Origin: Arthrobacter sp. Leaf234
GTDB lineage: Bacteria; Actinomycetota; Actinomycetes; Actinomycetales; Micrococcaceae
DNA: 64,000 nt
Direction of reading: 5' to 3'
NCBI RefSeq assembly: GCF_001422665.1
Contig: NZ_LMLU01000001.1
Span: forward strand, 91,282-155,281
Shown in pieces: positions 36,764-47,455 of the stretch. The translations under genes were made by a program, and so were the position numbers. The notes under the pieces are model-generated. The model saw nothing but the letters and a program-made list of their open reading frames with translations, had not been told where the DNA came from and made no database searches. How positions within the stretch are numbered: the stretch's first letter is position 1; every line of letters begins with the position of its first letter.

Positions 36764-37360
36764 GTGTACGAAGGAGCAGTGCAGGAGCTGATCGACGAGC
36801 TCGGACGCCTGCCCGGGGTGGGGCCGAAGTCCGCCCAACGCCTCGCGTTCCACATCCTCGAGGCGGACAGTGACGACATGAAACGGCTCGTCACGGCCAT
36901 CACGACCGTCAAGGAACGGGTGAAGTTCTGCATCGTCTGCGGCAACGTGGCGGAGCAGGACAAGTGCGCCATCTGCCGCGACCCGCGCCGAGATCCGACC
37001 ATGATCTGCGTGGTCGAGGAGTCCAAGGACGTCATCGCCGTCGAGCGGACCCGGTCCTTCCGGGGCCGGTACCACGTCCTCGGAGGTGCCATCAATCCGA
37101 TCGCCGGTGTCGGTCCGGACCAGCTGCGCATCCGGGAACTGCTCGCGCGCCTCTCGGACGATCAGATCCAGGAGATCATCATCGCCACGGACCCGAACCT
37201 CGAAGGTGAGGCGACGGCGACCTACCTGGTGCGCATGCTCAAGACCATCGGCATCCCGGTGACCAGGCTCGCCTCGGGCCTGCCGGTCGGCGGGGACCTC
37301 GAGTACGCGGACGAGGTCACCCTCGGCCGCGCCTTCGAGGGCCGCCGCGTCATGTCCTGA
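36764..37360 (+). CDS. recR: Recombination mediator protein RecR
   Basis: 198 residues, normal for RecR. HhH region [20 protein letters not shown], zinc finger [16 protein letters not shown], Toprim start [20 protein letters not shown] and [18 protein letters not shown]. It acts with RecF/RecO to load RecA at gaps. GTG at 36764 ([13 protein letters not shown]) is chosen since it gives the standard N-terminus and has GAGAGGG upstream; a longer frame is unsupported. It follows dnaX after 248 bp that hold no ybaB gene. Confidence 0.96.
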   Translation: MYEGAVQELIDELGRLPGVGPKSAQRLAFHILEADSDDMKRLVTAITTVKERVKFCIVCGNVAEQDKCAICRDPRRDPTMICVVEESKDVIAVERTRSFRGRYHVLGGAINPIAGVGPDQLRIRELLARLSDDQIQEIIIATDPNLEGEATATYLVRMLKTIGIPVTRLASGLPVGGDLEYADEVTLGRAFEGRRVMS

Positions 37361-37376
37361 GCCCCGCACACCTGCG

Positions 37377-38510
37377 TCAGGCGATGCGCGTCCCCTGCGT
37401 CAGCCGTCTGGCCGGCATGGTCAGTCTCCGCCGGCCGATCAGGAGGAGTCCGCCCGCCAGCAGGAGCTGGATCCCCAGCCCGAGCGGCCAGATCGGCACC
37501 CCCTGCGGGAGTGGCTGCATGCCGCCCATCGACTCCTCGCACGTCACCTCGAGGTCCGGGCCCGCCTGGGCAGAGCGGACTCCCTGGCTGATGGTCTCCA
37601 TGACGCCGGGTGTGTAGAACGGGCCGGTGGAGTACCCCATCGGCTGACCGCCGGTACTGCCGGGTTCGGGCAGGGTGTACGGGACGGCGTCGGCGACCAC
37701 CACGAACGGATTGGCCGCGAGGATCCAGGTGATGTACTGCGTGTCCGGCAGGTCGGTGGTGTACGTCTGGGCCACGCATTCCATTTCGGCGTCCGGAGCG
37801 GGAACTCCGAGGCCGTCGATGCTGCTCTCCGGATAGGTGTAGTACGAGGACCGCACCGTCCGCTCCTCCATCACCAGCAGGGTGCTCAGCCCGAAGACGA
37901 TCACCGTGCCGACGGCGAGCAGCGCCACCAGCATGTAGGTGCTCACGATGGAGAAGAGCGGACGGGTAGCGAGTGAGGAGACGCCCACACCGATGGCGCA
38001 GGCCACCCCGAGCTCGACGGCGAGCATCACCAGCGAGACCAGGGCCTCCGGCAGGTTGACGCCCCCGAGGGCCAGTGCCCAGAAGATGAACGGGCAGCTG
38101 AGGACGAGGAACGCGAGGGACCCCACCCAGGACGCGAGCCACTTGCCGGCCAGGAGCTGCCCCGGGGTGATGAGGGTGACCTGCAGGATGGCGAGCGTAC
38201 CGCCCGCGCGGTCCCCATTGACGGCGTTCGCGGACAGACCGGGGGCCACGAGCAGGCCGAACAGCAGCACGAATCCGACGATCAGGTCGAACAGGATGCC
38301 GCCCTGGTTGTCCATGGTGCCGATCACCCCCGTTCCGAGGACGAAGATGAAGCCGATCACCACGAACCAGATACCGAGCATCCAGTACCAGCCCTTGCCG
38401 CGGAGCCGCTGCTTCATCTCCAGGACGAAGATGGTGCGGACGGCGGACCGGAAGGGGAGGGCCACCGTGCGGACGGGCTGCGGGCTCGAGGGTTCAGTCA
38501 CGGTGCTCAT
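37377..38510 (-). CDS. ABC-2-type exporter permease
   Basis: 377 residues with a polar N-terminus, an amphipathic stretch (FVLEMKQRLRGKGWYWMLG) and six membrane spans, plus a ~120-residue extracytoplasmic region between the fifth and sixth (about 225-340) containing two Cys. LQVTLITPGQLLAGKWLASW resembles the ABC-2 permease core. The ATG overlaps the stop of the ATPase gene (ATGA), so both form one exporter. Cargo unknown. Convergent with recR. Confidence 0.85.
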   Translation of the reverse strand: MSTVTEPSSPQPVRTVALPFRSAVRTIFVLEMKQRLRGKGWYWMLGIWFVVIGFIFVLGTGVIGTMDNQGGILFDLIVGFVLLFGLLVAPGLSANAVNGDRAGGTLAILQVTLITPGQLLAGKWLASWVGSLAFLVLSCPFIFWALALGGVNLPEALVSLVMLAVELGVACAIGVGVSSLATRPLFSIVSTYMLVALLAVGTVIVFGLSTLLVMEERTVRSSYYTYPESSIDGLGVPAPDAEMECVAQTYTTDLPDTQYITWILAANPFVVVADAVPYTLPEPGSTGGQPMGYSTGPFYTPGVMETISQGVRSAQAGPDLEVTCEESMGGMQPLPQGVPIWPLGLGIQLLLAGGLLLIGRRRLTMPARRLTQGTRIA

Positions 38511-39439
38511 CGTCGATCCGTATCCAGACTCATGTAGGTCTCCTCGAGCGCGCCGCCGGCGGGCGCGAAAGCGGTGACGATGACGTCGCTCATCACCAGG
38601 GTGCGCAGCAGCCAGGACGCTTCCGCGGTGCTGCCGAGTTGGACGAGGAACTCCTCGCGCCGCGAGTCACCGCGCGTCTCGAACCGCACGCCGTAACTCT
38701 GCAATGCCTCGGCGAGGGCGGACATGGGCTCGGCCTGGACGTAGTAGCGGCGCGTCTGGCTGCCGGCTTCGTCGAGCGTCTGGCTCTTCACCGACTGTCC
38801 GCGGCTCACGAACACCGCCCGGTCGGCGATCTCGTCGAGTTCCGAGAGGACATGGCTGGAGACGACGACGGTCTTGCCGTCGGCGGCCAGGGAGCGCAGG
38901 AGCGACCGGAGTTCCACCCTGGACCCGGGATCCAGGCCCGAGGCCGGCTCGTCGAGCAGCAGCACCGCCGGGTCGTGGATGAGCGCCCGCGCAAGGCTGA
39001 GCCGTTGCTGCTGACCGCGGGACAGGACGCGGGCGGGCTGCCGACCGAACTCGGTGAGGTTCACGGAGACCAGGAGTTCCTCCGCCCGCCGGGCAGAGTC
39101 GGCCGCGCTCATCCCGTAGAGCGCCCCGAGCGTCTTCAGCACCTCGAGCGAGGTGAGCGAATCCCAGACGCCGAGGGTGTCCGGCATCCAGCCGACGCGG
39201 CTCCGCACCTCGGCCGGGTGGCTGACGGGATCGAATCCTGCCACCCGGACCGTGCCGAGATCGGGAGCCAGGAGGCTCGCGAGGATCAGCATCAGTGTGG
39301 TCTTGCCGGAACCGTTGGGACCGATCAGTGCGGTCACTTCTCCGGGCGGAGCTTCGAAATCGATGTCGCGGATCGCCTGCACGGTGCCGAAACGCCGCGC
39401 AACCCCCTCGACAACTATTCCCCCATAGTCGTTGGTCAT
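38507..39439 (-). CDS. ABC exporter ATP-binding protein
   Basis: 310 residues: Walker A ALIGPNGSGKTTLMLILASL (near 36-55), signature VLSRGQQQRLSLARALI, Walker B AVLLLDEPASGLDPGSR and H-loop VVVSSHVLSELDEIADRAV, as in CcmA/YhaQ-like exporters. The C-terminal ~85 residues (beta-rich, ends EETYMSLDTDRR) are the usual accessory domain. Predicted leaderless: TACCCT sits 6 nt before the ATG. It heads a two-gene operon with the permease. Confidence 0.92.
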   Translation of the reverse strand: MTNDYGGIVVEGVARRFGTVQAIRDIDFEAPPGEVTALIGPNGSGKTTLMLILASLLAPDLGTVRVAGFDPVSHPAEVRSRVGWMPDTLGVWDSLTSLEVLKTLGALYGMSAADSARRAEELLVSVNLTEFGRQPARVLSRGQQQRLSLARALIHDPAVLLLDEPASGLDPGSRVELRSLLRSLAADGKTVVVSSHVLSELDEIADRAVFVSRGQSVKSQTLDEAGSQTRRYYVQAEPMSALAEALQSYGVRFETRGDSRREEFLVQLGSTAEASWLLRTLVMSDVIVTAFAPAGGALEETYMSLDTDRR

Positions 39440-39445
39440 GGTATG

Positions 39446-39451
39446 AGGGTA
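39446..39451 (-). promoter_or_regulatory. -10 box of predicted leaderless ABC-exporter promoter
   Basis: On the minus strand TACCCT, 6-nt gap (CATACC), then ATG at 39439. Confidence 0.5.
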
Positions 39452-39656
39452 TGCGACGGAACTCCGTCTGCACCGGTGCGGGTCCCTACTTATTCGGACC
39501 CAGACTTTGGGAGCGCAAAGAGGGCGCCGCTACACTTGCACCGGCGCCGGGCCCACGCCCGCCGCCCGCCGAGGCGCCGATGCTGCCGCCCCTTTCGCAA
39601 CCATCCGTGCGGCCGGGTCCACCGCCGTCGTCCGCCCTTCACCAGTGAGCGAGTGC

Positions 39657-40946
<1,290 letters not shown>

Positions 40947-41134
40947 CCTCCCGGATCCACCTGCAGCGCGATCGGCCCGGCGGAGCAGAGGCTGCGGAAG
41001 TGACGGCTGTCGGGCGGGCGTCCGACGCCGCCCCTCCCATCGATGACCTCCGCAGGGTGGGCAGGAGCGGACATTCCCGCGGATGGGGCCCGGTCGGTGG
41101 GAGGGAAGCCCGCCCCGATCGGGGCGGGGCGCGA

Positions 41135-41168
41135 AGAAGGCCGGCGGATCAGGATCCGCCGGCCTTCT
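41135..41168. terminator. 16-bp hairpin terminator between lysC and subtilase
   Basis: AGAAGGCCGGCGGATC pairs with GATCCGCCGGCCTTCT around a 2-nt centre. A second palindrome (CGCCCCGATCGGGGCG) lies at 41111-41126. The genes are convergent, so it can serve both; no T-run. Confidence 0.75.
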
Positions 41169-41195
41169 ACGTGTCGTCGATCAGTCAGGCATGGC

Positions 41196-44100
41196 CTACT
41201 TGTTGCCCGTGGGAGTGATCGCCTCGCGGGGACCGGTCACGAGCTTGTCCGCAGGACTGACGGAGGGGAGCTCGGCCGCCGGTGCGACCGCGACCTCGCC
41301 CGCTCCGCCGACCGCGACGCTCACATACGTGATGGCCGAGGATCCTGCGTAGCTGACGCGGCCCACGTAGGAGCCGGCGGTGAGGCCGGTCCAGTTGAGG
41401 GTCACGGCGCCCGTGGTGCCGTTCGCCAGGGCGAGCGGGTTCGGGGTGAGGGTCGCGTTGTCCTCGTTCGCGCCGAGGGCCACACCTTCGATGGTGCCGG
41501 AGGTGGCCCTGTTGTCGACGCTCGAGTACAGGTTCGCGATGATGCGGTAGGTGCCGGGAGCCGGATCCTCGAGGACGAACGTCTCACTGGCGTCGGAGGT
41601 CGCGACCTGCTCGACCGTCCCGGCGGGCGTGATCAGGAACATGTCGAAGTCAGCCGTGGGATCGTCCGAGCGCACCGAGAACCTCGCGGCCGTCGCGCCT
41701 TCGGGGACGACGACGTCCTTCACGGCGTTGCTCGCGTTGTTCGCGTTGGCGGAGCCACCGGGCACGAGCTCGATGTCCGCGGTCTCCGCCTTCGAGAGGC
41801 CCTCGAGCGTCATCTGGATGGGGGTGTTGGTCCCCGAGATGACGTCGTAGCTGCCGGACCCGTCAGGGCCCGCCGAGGTGAACGCGGCGTCAGCGGGAGC
41901 GTTCAGGGCCTGGGGGCGGACCGCCACCGGGGAGGTGACCTTCTTGCCCTGGCCGGACCAGGTGAGCGAACCGGCGGCGAAGGACCCGAAGGGCGCGCTC
42001 TGGTTCTCGAAGGAGACCTTGAACGTCCGGGTCTCGCCCGCCGCGCTGAAGTTGAGGATCGACGGCGTGACCGTGACCTTCACTCCGGGCACGTTGGACG
42101 TGGCGCGGTAGATGCCGGGCGTGACCGCGGTGACCGTTCGGGTCACTTCGGTGCGGCCGGTGAGGTTGCCGAGCGCGAAGGACGGCACGTTGGTGTCCTT
42201 CGCGGCGACGGGCTCGATGCCGTCGATACCGAGCGCGACGCCGGTTCCCTCGATGAAGCTGAGGTAGTCGTCCTCGTTCTGGTCGTAGACCAGGCCCGGG
42301 CTGAGGACGGTGGCCGGGTTGATGTGGCCGGCGCCCACGGCGAGGACGTCGGTCTCGACGCCGCCGGTGGCGGTCTTCAGCGGGTAGGCGGTGGTCATCA
42401 TGGCCGACTTGACGGCTGCGGGCGACCACGTGGGGTTCTTGCCGAGCACGAGTGCTCCGAGACCCGCCACGTGGGGCGATGCCATCGAGGTGCCGGACAG
42501 GAAACCGAACTGTGCGCCATTGGAACCGACGGTGGAGACGCCCGCGAGGACGGCGACACCGGGAGCCGTGATGTCCGGCTTCAGCAGGTCGGAATCGGTG
42601 GCGAGCAGCGGACCGCGCGAGGAGAATCCTGCGATCTGCGGGGTGGGAGGCAGGGGCTTGCCCGTGGTGTCCGTGGCCTTCAGTGCGACGGTGATGGCCG
42701 GGTTGGCGGCGACCTTCGCCTTGAGCTCGAGCGCCTCGGGGGCGTTCACGTGCACGGTGGGGATGGCGTGCTGGTCCGTGTCCGTGGAGGAATCGACCAG
42801 GTTCACGAGGATCATGCCCACGCCGCCGCCGCGTGCAACCTCTGCACTCTTGGCGGTGCGGTCGACGACGCCGCGGTCACAGACCACGATCTTGCCGGCG
42901 ACCTTCGCGGGATCCAGGGTGTTGGGGCCGCACAGGTTCGGGTTGGCGGCACCGGCTGCTGCTGCGTTCACGGCCAGCACGACGGGGCTCGCCGCAACGC
43001 CGTTGCGCATGATCGACGCGCCACGGTACTTGGTGCCGTCGGAGAACTCGGCGGTGCCCTGCAGTTCGTAGTTGAACGTGCTGGCGGCGACCGTCGTCAT
43101 CCACGGAGCACCGTGGTTGACGGTGCTGGCGGTGGGGCCGGAGTTGCCCGCCGAGGCGGCCACGAAGATCCCGGCCGAGGTGGCCGAGAGGAAGGCCAGG
43201 GACACGGGGTCCGTCGTCGTCGTCGCGCTGCCGGAGATCGAGTAGTTGAGGACGTCGACGCCGTCGAGGATCGCCTTGTTGATCGCATCGATGGCGGCCG
43301 AGGAGTAGCAACCGCCGGTCTCGGGATCGTTGTCCTCCCAGCAGGTCTTGTAGACGGAGATCTTGGCGGCGGGGGCGACGCCGGAGGAGACGCCGAAGTC
43401 GCGGCCGTCCACCCGCTGGGTCACACCGGCGTTGCCGGCGGCGGTGCTCGCGGTGTGCGTACCGTGGTTGTCGATGTCGACCGGGGAGATGACTTCCTGG
43501 GGTGCACGGTCCGCTTCGCCGACACTGTCGAGGAAGGTGTCGGCGAAGTACTGGGCGGAGAGGACCTTCGAGTTGCAGAGGCTGCCGTCGAAGTCCTCGC
43601 CGACCTGGCATTCACCGATGAAGGTGCTGCCGTCGGTCTTCAGCATCGCGATCTTGCCTGCGGCGTTCAGGTAGGGCTGGCCCACCTTGGGCTTCGAGTT
43701 GCCCTTGAGCGGCTTGACCGGGGATCCGGCGAAGAAGGGGTTGTCGGGGGCGTAGCCGGTGTCGATCACGCCGACCACCGTGCCCTTGCCGGCATTCTTC
43801 TCTCCGCCGAACTGGGTCTTCCAGGACCCCTTGTTGCCGTTGAGGCCGAGGAAGTCGATGCTCGAGTAGTCGGGTGCGTTCTCGACGTCCGGAGCGACGA
43901 ACAGGACGTCGTCGCTCTTGGCGAGCTCCACGGCCTGGTCGGTGCTGAGGTCGGCGGCGAAGCCGTTGATCGCAGCGGTGTAGGTGCGCTTGATCTCGAC
44001 GTCGCCCTCTGCGGCGACCTCCTGCTGCTTGGTCTCGAGGAACTCCGAGTACTGCTGGACGTTCCCGGCGGTGGCGTCCAGCTTGGCGCCTTCCTCGGGC

Positions 44101-44369
44101 TTGGTCGGGGCGATTCCCTCGACGCCGCCCTCGTACGTGGCCACCGGCTTGTCGGCGAGTACGACGATGTACTTGCCGTCCGGGTACTGCGCGGGGTCGA
44201 GCTGCTTGGCGGGTGCCTTCTGGGGTAAGACCGTGGTGGCGGGCAGGGGCGCTGCGAAGGCAGCAGGCGCCACGGCCGTCGACGTCACCAGTAGCGGCAG
44301 ACCCAGAACGATAGCCGTGGCAGTGCGCAGGGTGCTGCGCCCCTGCCCGGCTTTTCTCCGTTGTGTCAT
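41196..44369 (-). CDS. Secreted subtilase (S8) with PA domain and C-terminal repeats
   Basis: 1057 residues. A Sec signal peptide (~1-40, ending AAFAAP) is followed by an I9 propeptide (KYIVVLADKPVATYEGG ... TAAINGFAADLSTDQAV, ~55-155). The catalytic triad is Asp203 (VVGVIDTGY), His302 (IDNHGTHTAS) and Ser628 (SGTSMASPHVAGLGALVL). A PA domain is inserted between His and Ser (~475-590). The C-terminus has an Fn3-like and a PPC-like module (DPTADFDMFLITPAGTV). No LPXTG or membrane anchor, so it is released or wall-associated. It resembles plant-type cucumisins of actinobacteria. ATG 44369 starts MTQRRKAGQ; the SD is poor. An SSI-like inhibitor lies 1.2 kb away. Confidence 0.95.
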   Translation of the reverse strand: MTQRRKAGQGRSTLRTATAIVLGLPLLVTSTAVAPAAFAAPLPATTVLPQKAPAKQLDPAQYPDGKYIVVLADKPVATYEGGVEGIAPTKPEEGAKLDATAGNVQQYSEFLETKQQEVAAEGDVEIKRTYTAAINGFAADLSTDQAVELAKSDDVLFVAPDVENAPDYSSIDFLGLNGNKGSWKTQFGGEKNAGKGTVVGVIDTGYAPDNPFFAGSPVKPLKGNSKPKVGQPYLNAAGKIAMLKTDGSTFIGECQVGEDFDGSLCNSKVLSAQYFADTFLDSVGEADRAPQEVISPVDIDNHGTHTASTAAGNAGVTQRVDGRDFGVSSGVAPAAKISVYKTCWEDNDPETGGCYSSAAIDAINKAILDGVDVLNYSISGSATTTTDPVSLAFLSATSAGIFVAASAGNSGPTASTVNHGAPWMTTVAASTFNYELQGTAEFSDGTKYRGASIMRNGVAASPVVLAVNAAAAGAANPNLCGPNTLDPAKVAGKIVVCDRGVVDRTAKSAEVARGGGVGMILVNLVDSSTDTDQHAIPTVHVNAPEALELKAKVAANPAITVALKATDTTGKPLPPTPQIAGFSSRGPLLATDSDLLKPDITAPGVAVLAGVSTVGSNGAQFGFLSGTSMASPHVAGLGALVLGKNPTWSPAAVKSAMMTTAYPLKTATGGVETDVLAVGAGHINPATVLSPGLVYDQNEDDYLSFIEGTGVALGIDGIEPVAAKDTNVPSFALGNLTGRTEVTRTVTAVTPGIYRATSNVPGVKVTVTPSILNFSAAGETRTFKVSFENQSAPFGSFAAGSLTWSGQGKKVTSPVAVRPQALNAPADAAFTSAGPDGSGSYDVISGTNTPIQMTLEGLSKAETADIELVPGGSANANNASNAVKDVVVPEGATAARFSVRSDDPTADFDMFLITPAGTVEQVATSDASETFVLEDPAPGTYRIIANLYSSVDNRATSGTIEGVALGANEDNATLTPNPLALANGTTGAVTLNWTGLTAGSYVGRVSYAGSSAITYVSVAVGGAGEVAVAPAAELPSVSPADKLVTGPREAITPTGNK

Positions 44370-44540
44370 AGGAAGGTAGTGCCTCTCGTAAAAGTGCGGG
44401 CCGGCCACAGCCGTTCCCCCGGTGCCGCGGTCTCCTGGATAGGACCCCCGACCTGTGATGATGCTCACAGACGCCACGGCGTGCACAAACTTACCCGAGG
44501 CAACACACGCTTGCCACCGCATCGGGGCCGCGTCACGCAG

Positions 44541-44568
44541 AATTTACACAGGGTATTTACCAATTCAA
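44541..44568 (-). promoter_or_regulatory. Predicted subtilase promoter
   Basis: On the minus strand TTGAAT (44568-44563) and TAAATT (44546-44541) at 16-bp spacing; leader about 165 nt. It overlaps the upstream region of the divergent gene at 44589. Confidence 0.5.
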
Positions 44569-44576
44569 GTCGGGGT

Positions 44577-44582
44577 GATAAT
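44577..44582 (+). promoter_or_regulatory. -10 box of predicted leaderless promoter
   Basis: GATAAT, 6-nt gap (AGGTCA), ATG at 44589. Confidence 0.55.
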
Positions 44583-44588
44583 AGGTCA

Positions 44589-45473
44589 ATGCGTGCCGAC
44601 CTCCTGACCCGCCGTACAGAAGCGGACTGGCAGGACCAGGCGCACCGTCACCACGAGCGGGTGTCCCGATTCTCCGACCCCTACCTCGAGCGCCGGTCGC
44701 GTGGGGCCAAGCACCCCGTGGAGGACTTCCTCTTCACCTACTACAACCAGAAGCCCGGCCGGCTGCTGCGGTGGCACCCGGGTGCGGGCGTGCTCCTCGA
44801 AGGCCCGGCGGCCCGGGAGCGGGCGGACTGGAAGTACTACGTCGTCGAGGGTGACGGCGTCCGCGTGGACGCCCGCCGGTTCGCTGAGGAGCGGCGTGAG
44901 GCGATCGACTTCGCCCGCCACATCCTCGCCAGGACCGCCGCGCGCCCCGCGCAGTTCGGCTGCTTCGGCCTCCACGAGTGGGCCATGGCGTACCGCTCCG
45001 CTGTCAACGGCATCCGCCACGAGTACCTCCACCTCAGGCTCGGCGCCGCGGGCACGGACGACGTCGTCGAGGCCGCCCGCATCCGCTGCACGCACTTCGA
45101 CGCCTTCCGCTTCTACACGCCGGAAGCCGTCCCGCTGAACGAACTCACGCCCACGCGTGAGACGCAGCGCGACCTGGAGCAGCCCGGGTGCCTGCACGCC
45201 AACATGGACCTGTACAAGTGGGCGTACAAGCTCACGCCGCTGCTGCCCAGCGGGATCGTCATGGACTGCTTCGAACTGTCCTGGCGCATCCGCACCATGG
45301 ACATGCGTGCGTCCCCCTATGACCTCGCCGAGTGGGGGTACGAGCCCATCGAGATCGAGTCGGCGCAGGGCAAGGCCGAGTACGTCCGGCTGCAGCGGGG
45401 CTTCGCCGAGGAGTCGCAGATCCTCCGCGTCCGCCTCCTGGAGCACCTCGAGCGCGCGCTCGTTGACACCTGA
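44589..45473 (+). CDS. Putative 3-methyladenine DNA glycosylase (actinobacterial type)
   Basis: 294 residues with HPVEDFLFTYYNQKPGRLLRWHPGAGV, AIDFARHILARTAARPAQFGCFGLHEWAMAY, HFDAFRFYTPEAVPLNELTPTRETQ, PGCLHANMDLYKWAYKL and ELSWRIRTMDMRASPYDLAEWGYEPI (named here by motif starts HPVEDFLFTYY, FGCFGLHEWAMAY, HFDAFRFYTPEA, PGCLHANMDLYKW). These match a conserved actinobacterial family carried in databases as 3-methyladenine DNA glycosylase, but I see no HhH-GPD or MPG motif, so the biochemical claim is weak. Invariant His, Glu, Asp and Cys suggest an enzyme. Leaderless start predicted. Confidence 0.6.
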   Translation: MRADLLTRRTEADWQDQAHRHHERVSRFSDPYLERRSRGAKHPVEDFLFTYYNQKPGRLLRWHPGAGVLLEGPAARERADWKYYVVEGDGVRVDARRFAEERREAIDFARHILARTAARPAQFGCFGLHEWAMAYRSAVNGIRHEYLHLRLGAAGTDDVVEAARIRCTHFDAFRFYTPEAVPLNELTPTRETQRDLEQPGCLHANMDLYKWAYKLTPLLPSGIVMDCFELSWRIRTMDMRASPYDLAEWGYEPIEIESAQGKAEYVRLQRGFAEESQILRVRLLEHLERALVDT

Positions 45474-45484
45474 ACCGTCCGGGC

Positions 45485-45510
45485 ACGACGGCGGGACGTG
45501 CCGCCGTCGT
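45485..45510. terminator. Hairpin terminator
   Basis: ACGACGGCGG and CCGCCGTCGT form a 10-bp perfect stem with a 6-nt loop, starting 11 bp after the preceding stop and followed by a modestly T-rich CCTTCGTTGTCCTT. Confidence 0.7.
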
Positions 45511-45565
45511 CCTTCGTTGTCCTTCGACCAGCGGTTACGCTGGTGAGCCAGCCGAGGGGGACGCC

Positions 45566-46186
45566 ATGAACATGATCGGTCCGACGACCGCACCGCACGG
45601 ACCGCGCCGAAGGATCGTGGCGCTCGTTCCGCCCCTCGTCGCGTTGTCCCTCGCCCTGACGGCATGCAGCCAGGGCGGTCCGGCCGCAGAACCGACCCAG
45701 CAGGAGACCACCGTGCAGTCAGCCACTCCCCAGCCCTCGCCGTCGTCCGGAGCGCCGGAGCCGACGCCCGCGCCGTCCGCCCCCGCCACGGGTCCGACGA
45801 CTCCGCCCACCCGTCCGGCGACGGCGCCAGCCACCACGGCCTGGGGCACCAACGCCAGGCTCACCATCTCCTTCAAGCAGGACGCAGCGGCCGAACCCGT
45901 GCAGTACGTACTCGAGTGCGTCGACGGCACCCCCGGGCCGGCGTCGACCCTGCCCGATGCGGAGGCAGCCTGCTCACGCCTGGGAGAACTCGGCGCGCAG
46001 TTCTTCACCGCCCGCCCGAACAAGGACGTCATCTGCACCCAGCAGTACGGCGGCCCGCAGACCGCGAGCATCACCGGCGACATCGACGGGACCTCCGTGG
46101 TCGCGGCGTTCGCGCTGACGGACGGCTGCGAGATCTCGCGCTGGGACCGGGTGAAGGACATCCTGGGCACGCCCGGCGCGCAGTAG
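45566..46186 (+). CDS. Lipoprotein with SSI-like (subtilisin inhibitor) domain
   Basis: 206 residues. Lipobox LALTACS puts the lipid-bearing Cys near residue 34; a Pro/Thr/Ser linker follows to ~92; residues ~93-206 match the Streptomyces subtilisin-inhibitor fold: LTISFKQ...VLECVDGTPGPAS, two Cys pairs (VLECVDG with AACSRLGE; VICTQQYGG with DGCEISRW), and the late GCEISRWD motif. The reactive loop by alignment is CTQQYGG, with Gln at P1. Anchored outside the membrane, it could protect the cell from its own or foreign subtilases. A GGGGGAC SD precedes the ATG. The assignment is by cysteine pattern and motifs. Confidence 0.75.
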   Translation: MNMIGPTTAPHGPRRRIVALVPPLVALSLALTACSQGGPAAEPTQQETTVQSATPQPSPSSGAPEPTPAPSAPATGPTTPPTRPATAPATTAWGTNARLTISFKQDAAAEPVQYVLECVDGTPGPASTLPDAEAACSRLGELGAQFFTARPNKDVICTQQYGGPQTASITGDIDGTSVVAAFALTDGCEISRWDRVKDILGTPGAQ

Positions 46187-46249
46187 CGGCGCTGCGTCAT
46201 CGCGCGGCGGTGCGCGCACCGGCGGCCCAGGGCGCCCTCCGGTTCCCGG

Positions 46250-46255
46250 TAGACT
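46250..46255 (+). promoter_or_regulatory. -10 box of purSQL with ~140-nt leader
   Basis: TAGACT; predicted start near 46262. The leader holds a small hairpin (TGCTGG/CCAGCA, 46356-46372) shortly before the purS SD (AGGAG). No known purine riboswitch motif was recognised. Confidence 0.45.
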
Positions 46256-46400
46256 TGTCGGGCAAGCTCGCGGAGCGCCGGTGTCATCCCGGACAGTCCT
46301 CAGGACGGTCCCTCGGACACGGCGTGAGACGGCACTTCCGGGCTCCTGCATTCAATGCTGGAACCCCCAGCACTTGCCGCTCACGCACAGGAGTTGCCGG

Positions 46401-46661
46401 ATGCCCCGGATCGTTGTCGACGTCATGCCCAAGCCCGAGATCCTCGACCCGCAGGGTAAGGCGATCGCGGGAGCCCTTCCCCGTATCGGCCTCACCGGCT
46501 TCGCCGGCGTCCGCCAGGGCAAGCGCTTCGAACTGACCGTCGACGGCGAGGTGACAGAAGAGATCCTCGAGCAGGCGCGCCACGCCGCGACGACGCTGCT
46601 GTCCAATCCGGTCATCGAGGATGTCACCCGCGTGGAGGTCATCGAGGAGAACGGCCAGTGA
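46401..46661 (+). CDS. purS: Phosphoribosylformylglycinamidine synthase subunit PurS
   Basis: 86 residues, the small bridging subunit of the three-part FGAM synthase. [20 protein letters not shown] and [17 protein letters not shown] are standard; the C-terminus [13 protein letters not shown] overlaps purQ. ATG 46401 has AGGAG at good distance. Forms a complex with PurQ and PurL in purine synthesis step 4. Confidence 0.97.
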   Translation: MPRIVVDVMPKPEILDPQGKAIAGALPRIGLTGFAGVRQGKRFELTVDGEVTEEILEQARHAATTLLSNPVIEDVTRVEVIEENGQ

Positions 46662-47455
46662 CCGCCGCAGGCCTCGAGACGCCCCTCATCGGCGGGCCGC
46701 AGCCCGTCGCCTCGACCAATGGTGACAGCCCGCTGAACGGCGTGACCGTCGGTGTGGTCACCTTCCCGGGCTCGCTCGACGACCGCGACGCCGTCCGGGC
46801 CGTCCGCCTCGCGGGCGGCAGCGCCATCCACCTCTGGCACGGCGACCACGACCTCCGGAACGTGGACGCCGTCATCATCCCCGGTGGTTTCTCCTACGGC
46901 GACTACCTCCGCGCCGGCGCGATCTCCCGCTTCGCCCCGCTGATGGAGCAGATCACCTCTGCTGCCTCCGGCGGCGCCGACGCCCTGCCCGTGCTCGGCA
47001 TCTGCAACGGATTCCAGGTCCTCACCGAGGCGCACCTGCTGCCCGGTTCCATGATCAAGAACAACCACCTCCACTTCATCTGCCGGGACCAGCGACTGCG
47101 CGTCGAGAACGCCGGTACCTTCTGGACCTCCGACTACGGCCAGGGTGAGGAGATCGTCATCCCGCTGAAGAACCAGGACGGGCAGTTCGTGGCCGACAAC
47201 CGCACGCTCGACGAGCTCGAGGGCGAGGGCCGCGTGGTGTTCCGGTACGTCGACGGCAATCCGAACGGCTCGCGCCGCGACATCGCCGGCATCTCGAACG
47301 CGGCAGGCAACGTCGTCGGCCTCATGCCGCACCCCGAGCACGCCGTCGAGGCGGGCTTCGGCCCCGACTCCTCCGCACGCGGCGAGGTCGGCGTCCGCGG
47401 GGGCACCGACGGGCTGGGCATCTTCACCTCGGTACTCAAGAAACTGGTGGGCTAA
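46658..47455 (+). CDS. purQ: FGAM synthase glutaminase subunit PurQ
   Basis: 265 residues, class I glutamine amidotransferase that supplies ammonia to PurL. Catalytic Cys in [13 protein letters not shown], His-Glu in MPHPEHAVE, and the start of the domain [20 protein letters not shown]. The GTG at 46658 overlaps the purS stop (GTGA), which favours it, although it adds ~25 non-conserved residues before the domain; a start nearer 46740 is possible. Confidence 0.96.
   Translation: MTAAGLETPLIGGPQPVASTNGDSPLNGVTVGVVTFPGSLDDRDAVRAVRLAGGSAIHLWHGDHDLRNVDAVIIPGGFSYGDYLRAGAISRFAPLMEQITSAASGGADALPVLGICNGFQVLTEAHLLPGSMIKNNHLHFICRDQRLRVENAGTFWTSDYGQGEEIVIPLKNQDGQFVADNRTLDELEGEGRVVFRYVDGNPNGSRRDIAGISNAAGNVVGLMPHPEHAVEAGFGPDSSARGEVGVRGGTDGLGIFTSVLKKLVG

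Noticed and set aside
41043-44228. Plus-strand open frame of about 1060 codons opposite the subtilase
   Set aside because: Gly/Arg/Val-rich nonsense composition; the minus strand carries an intact S8 triad.
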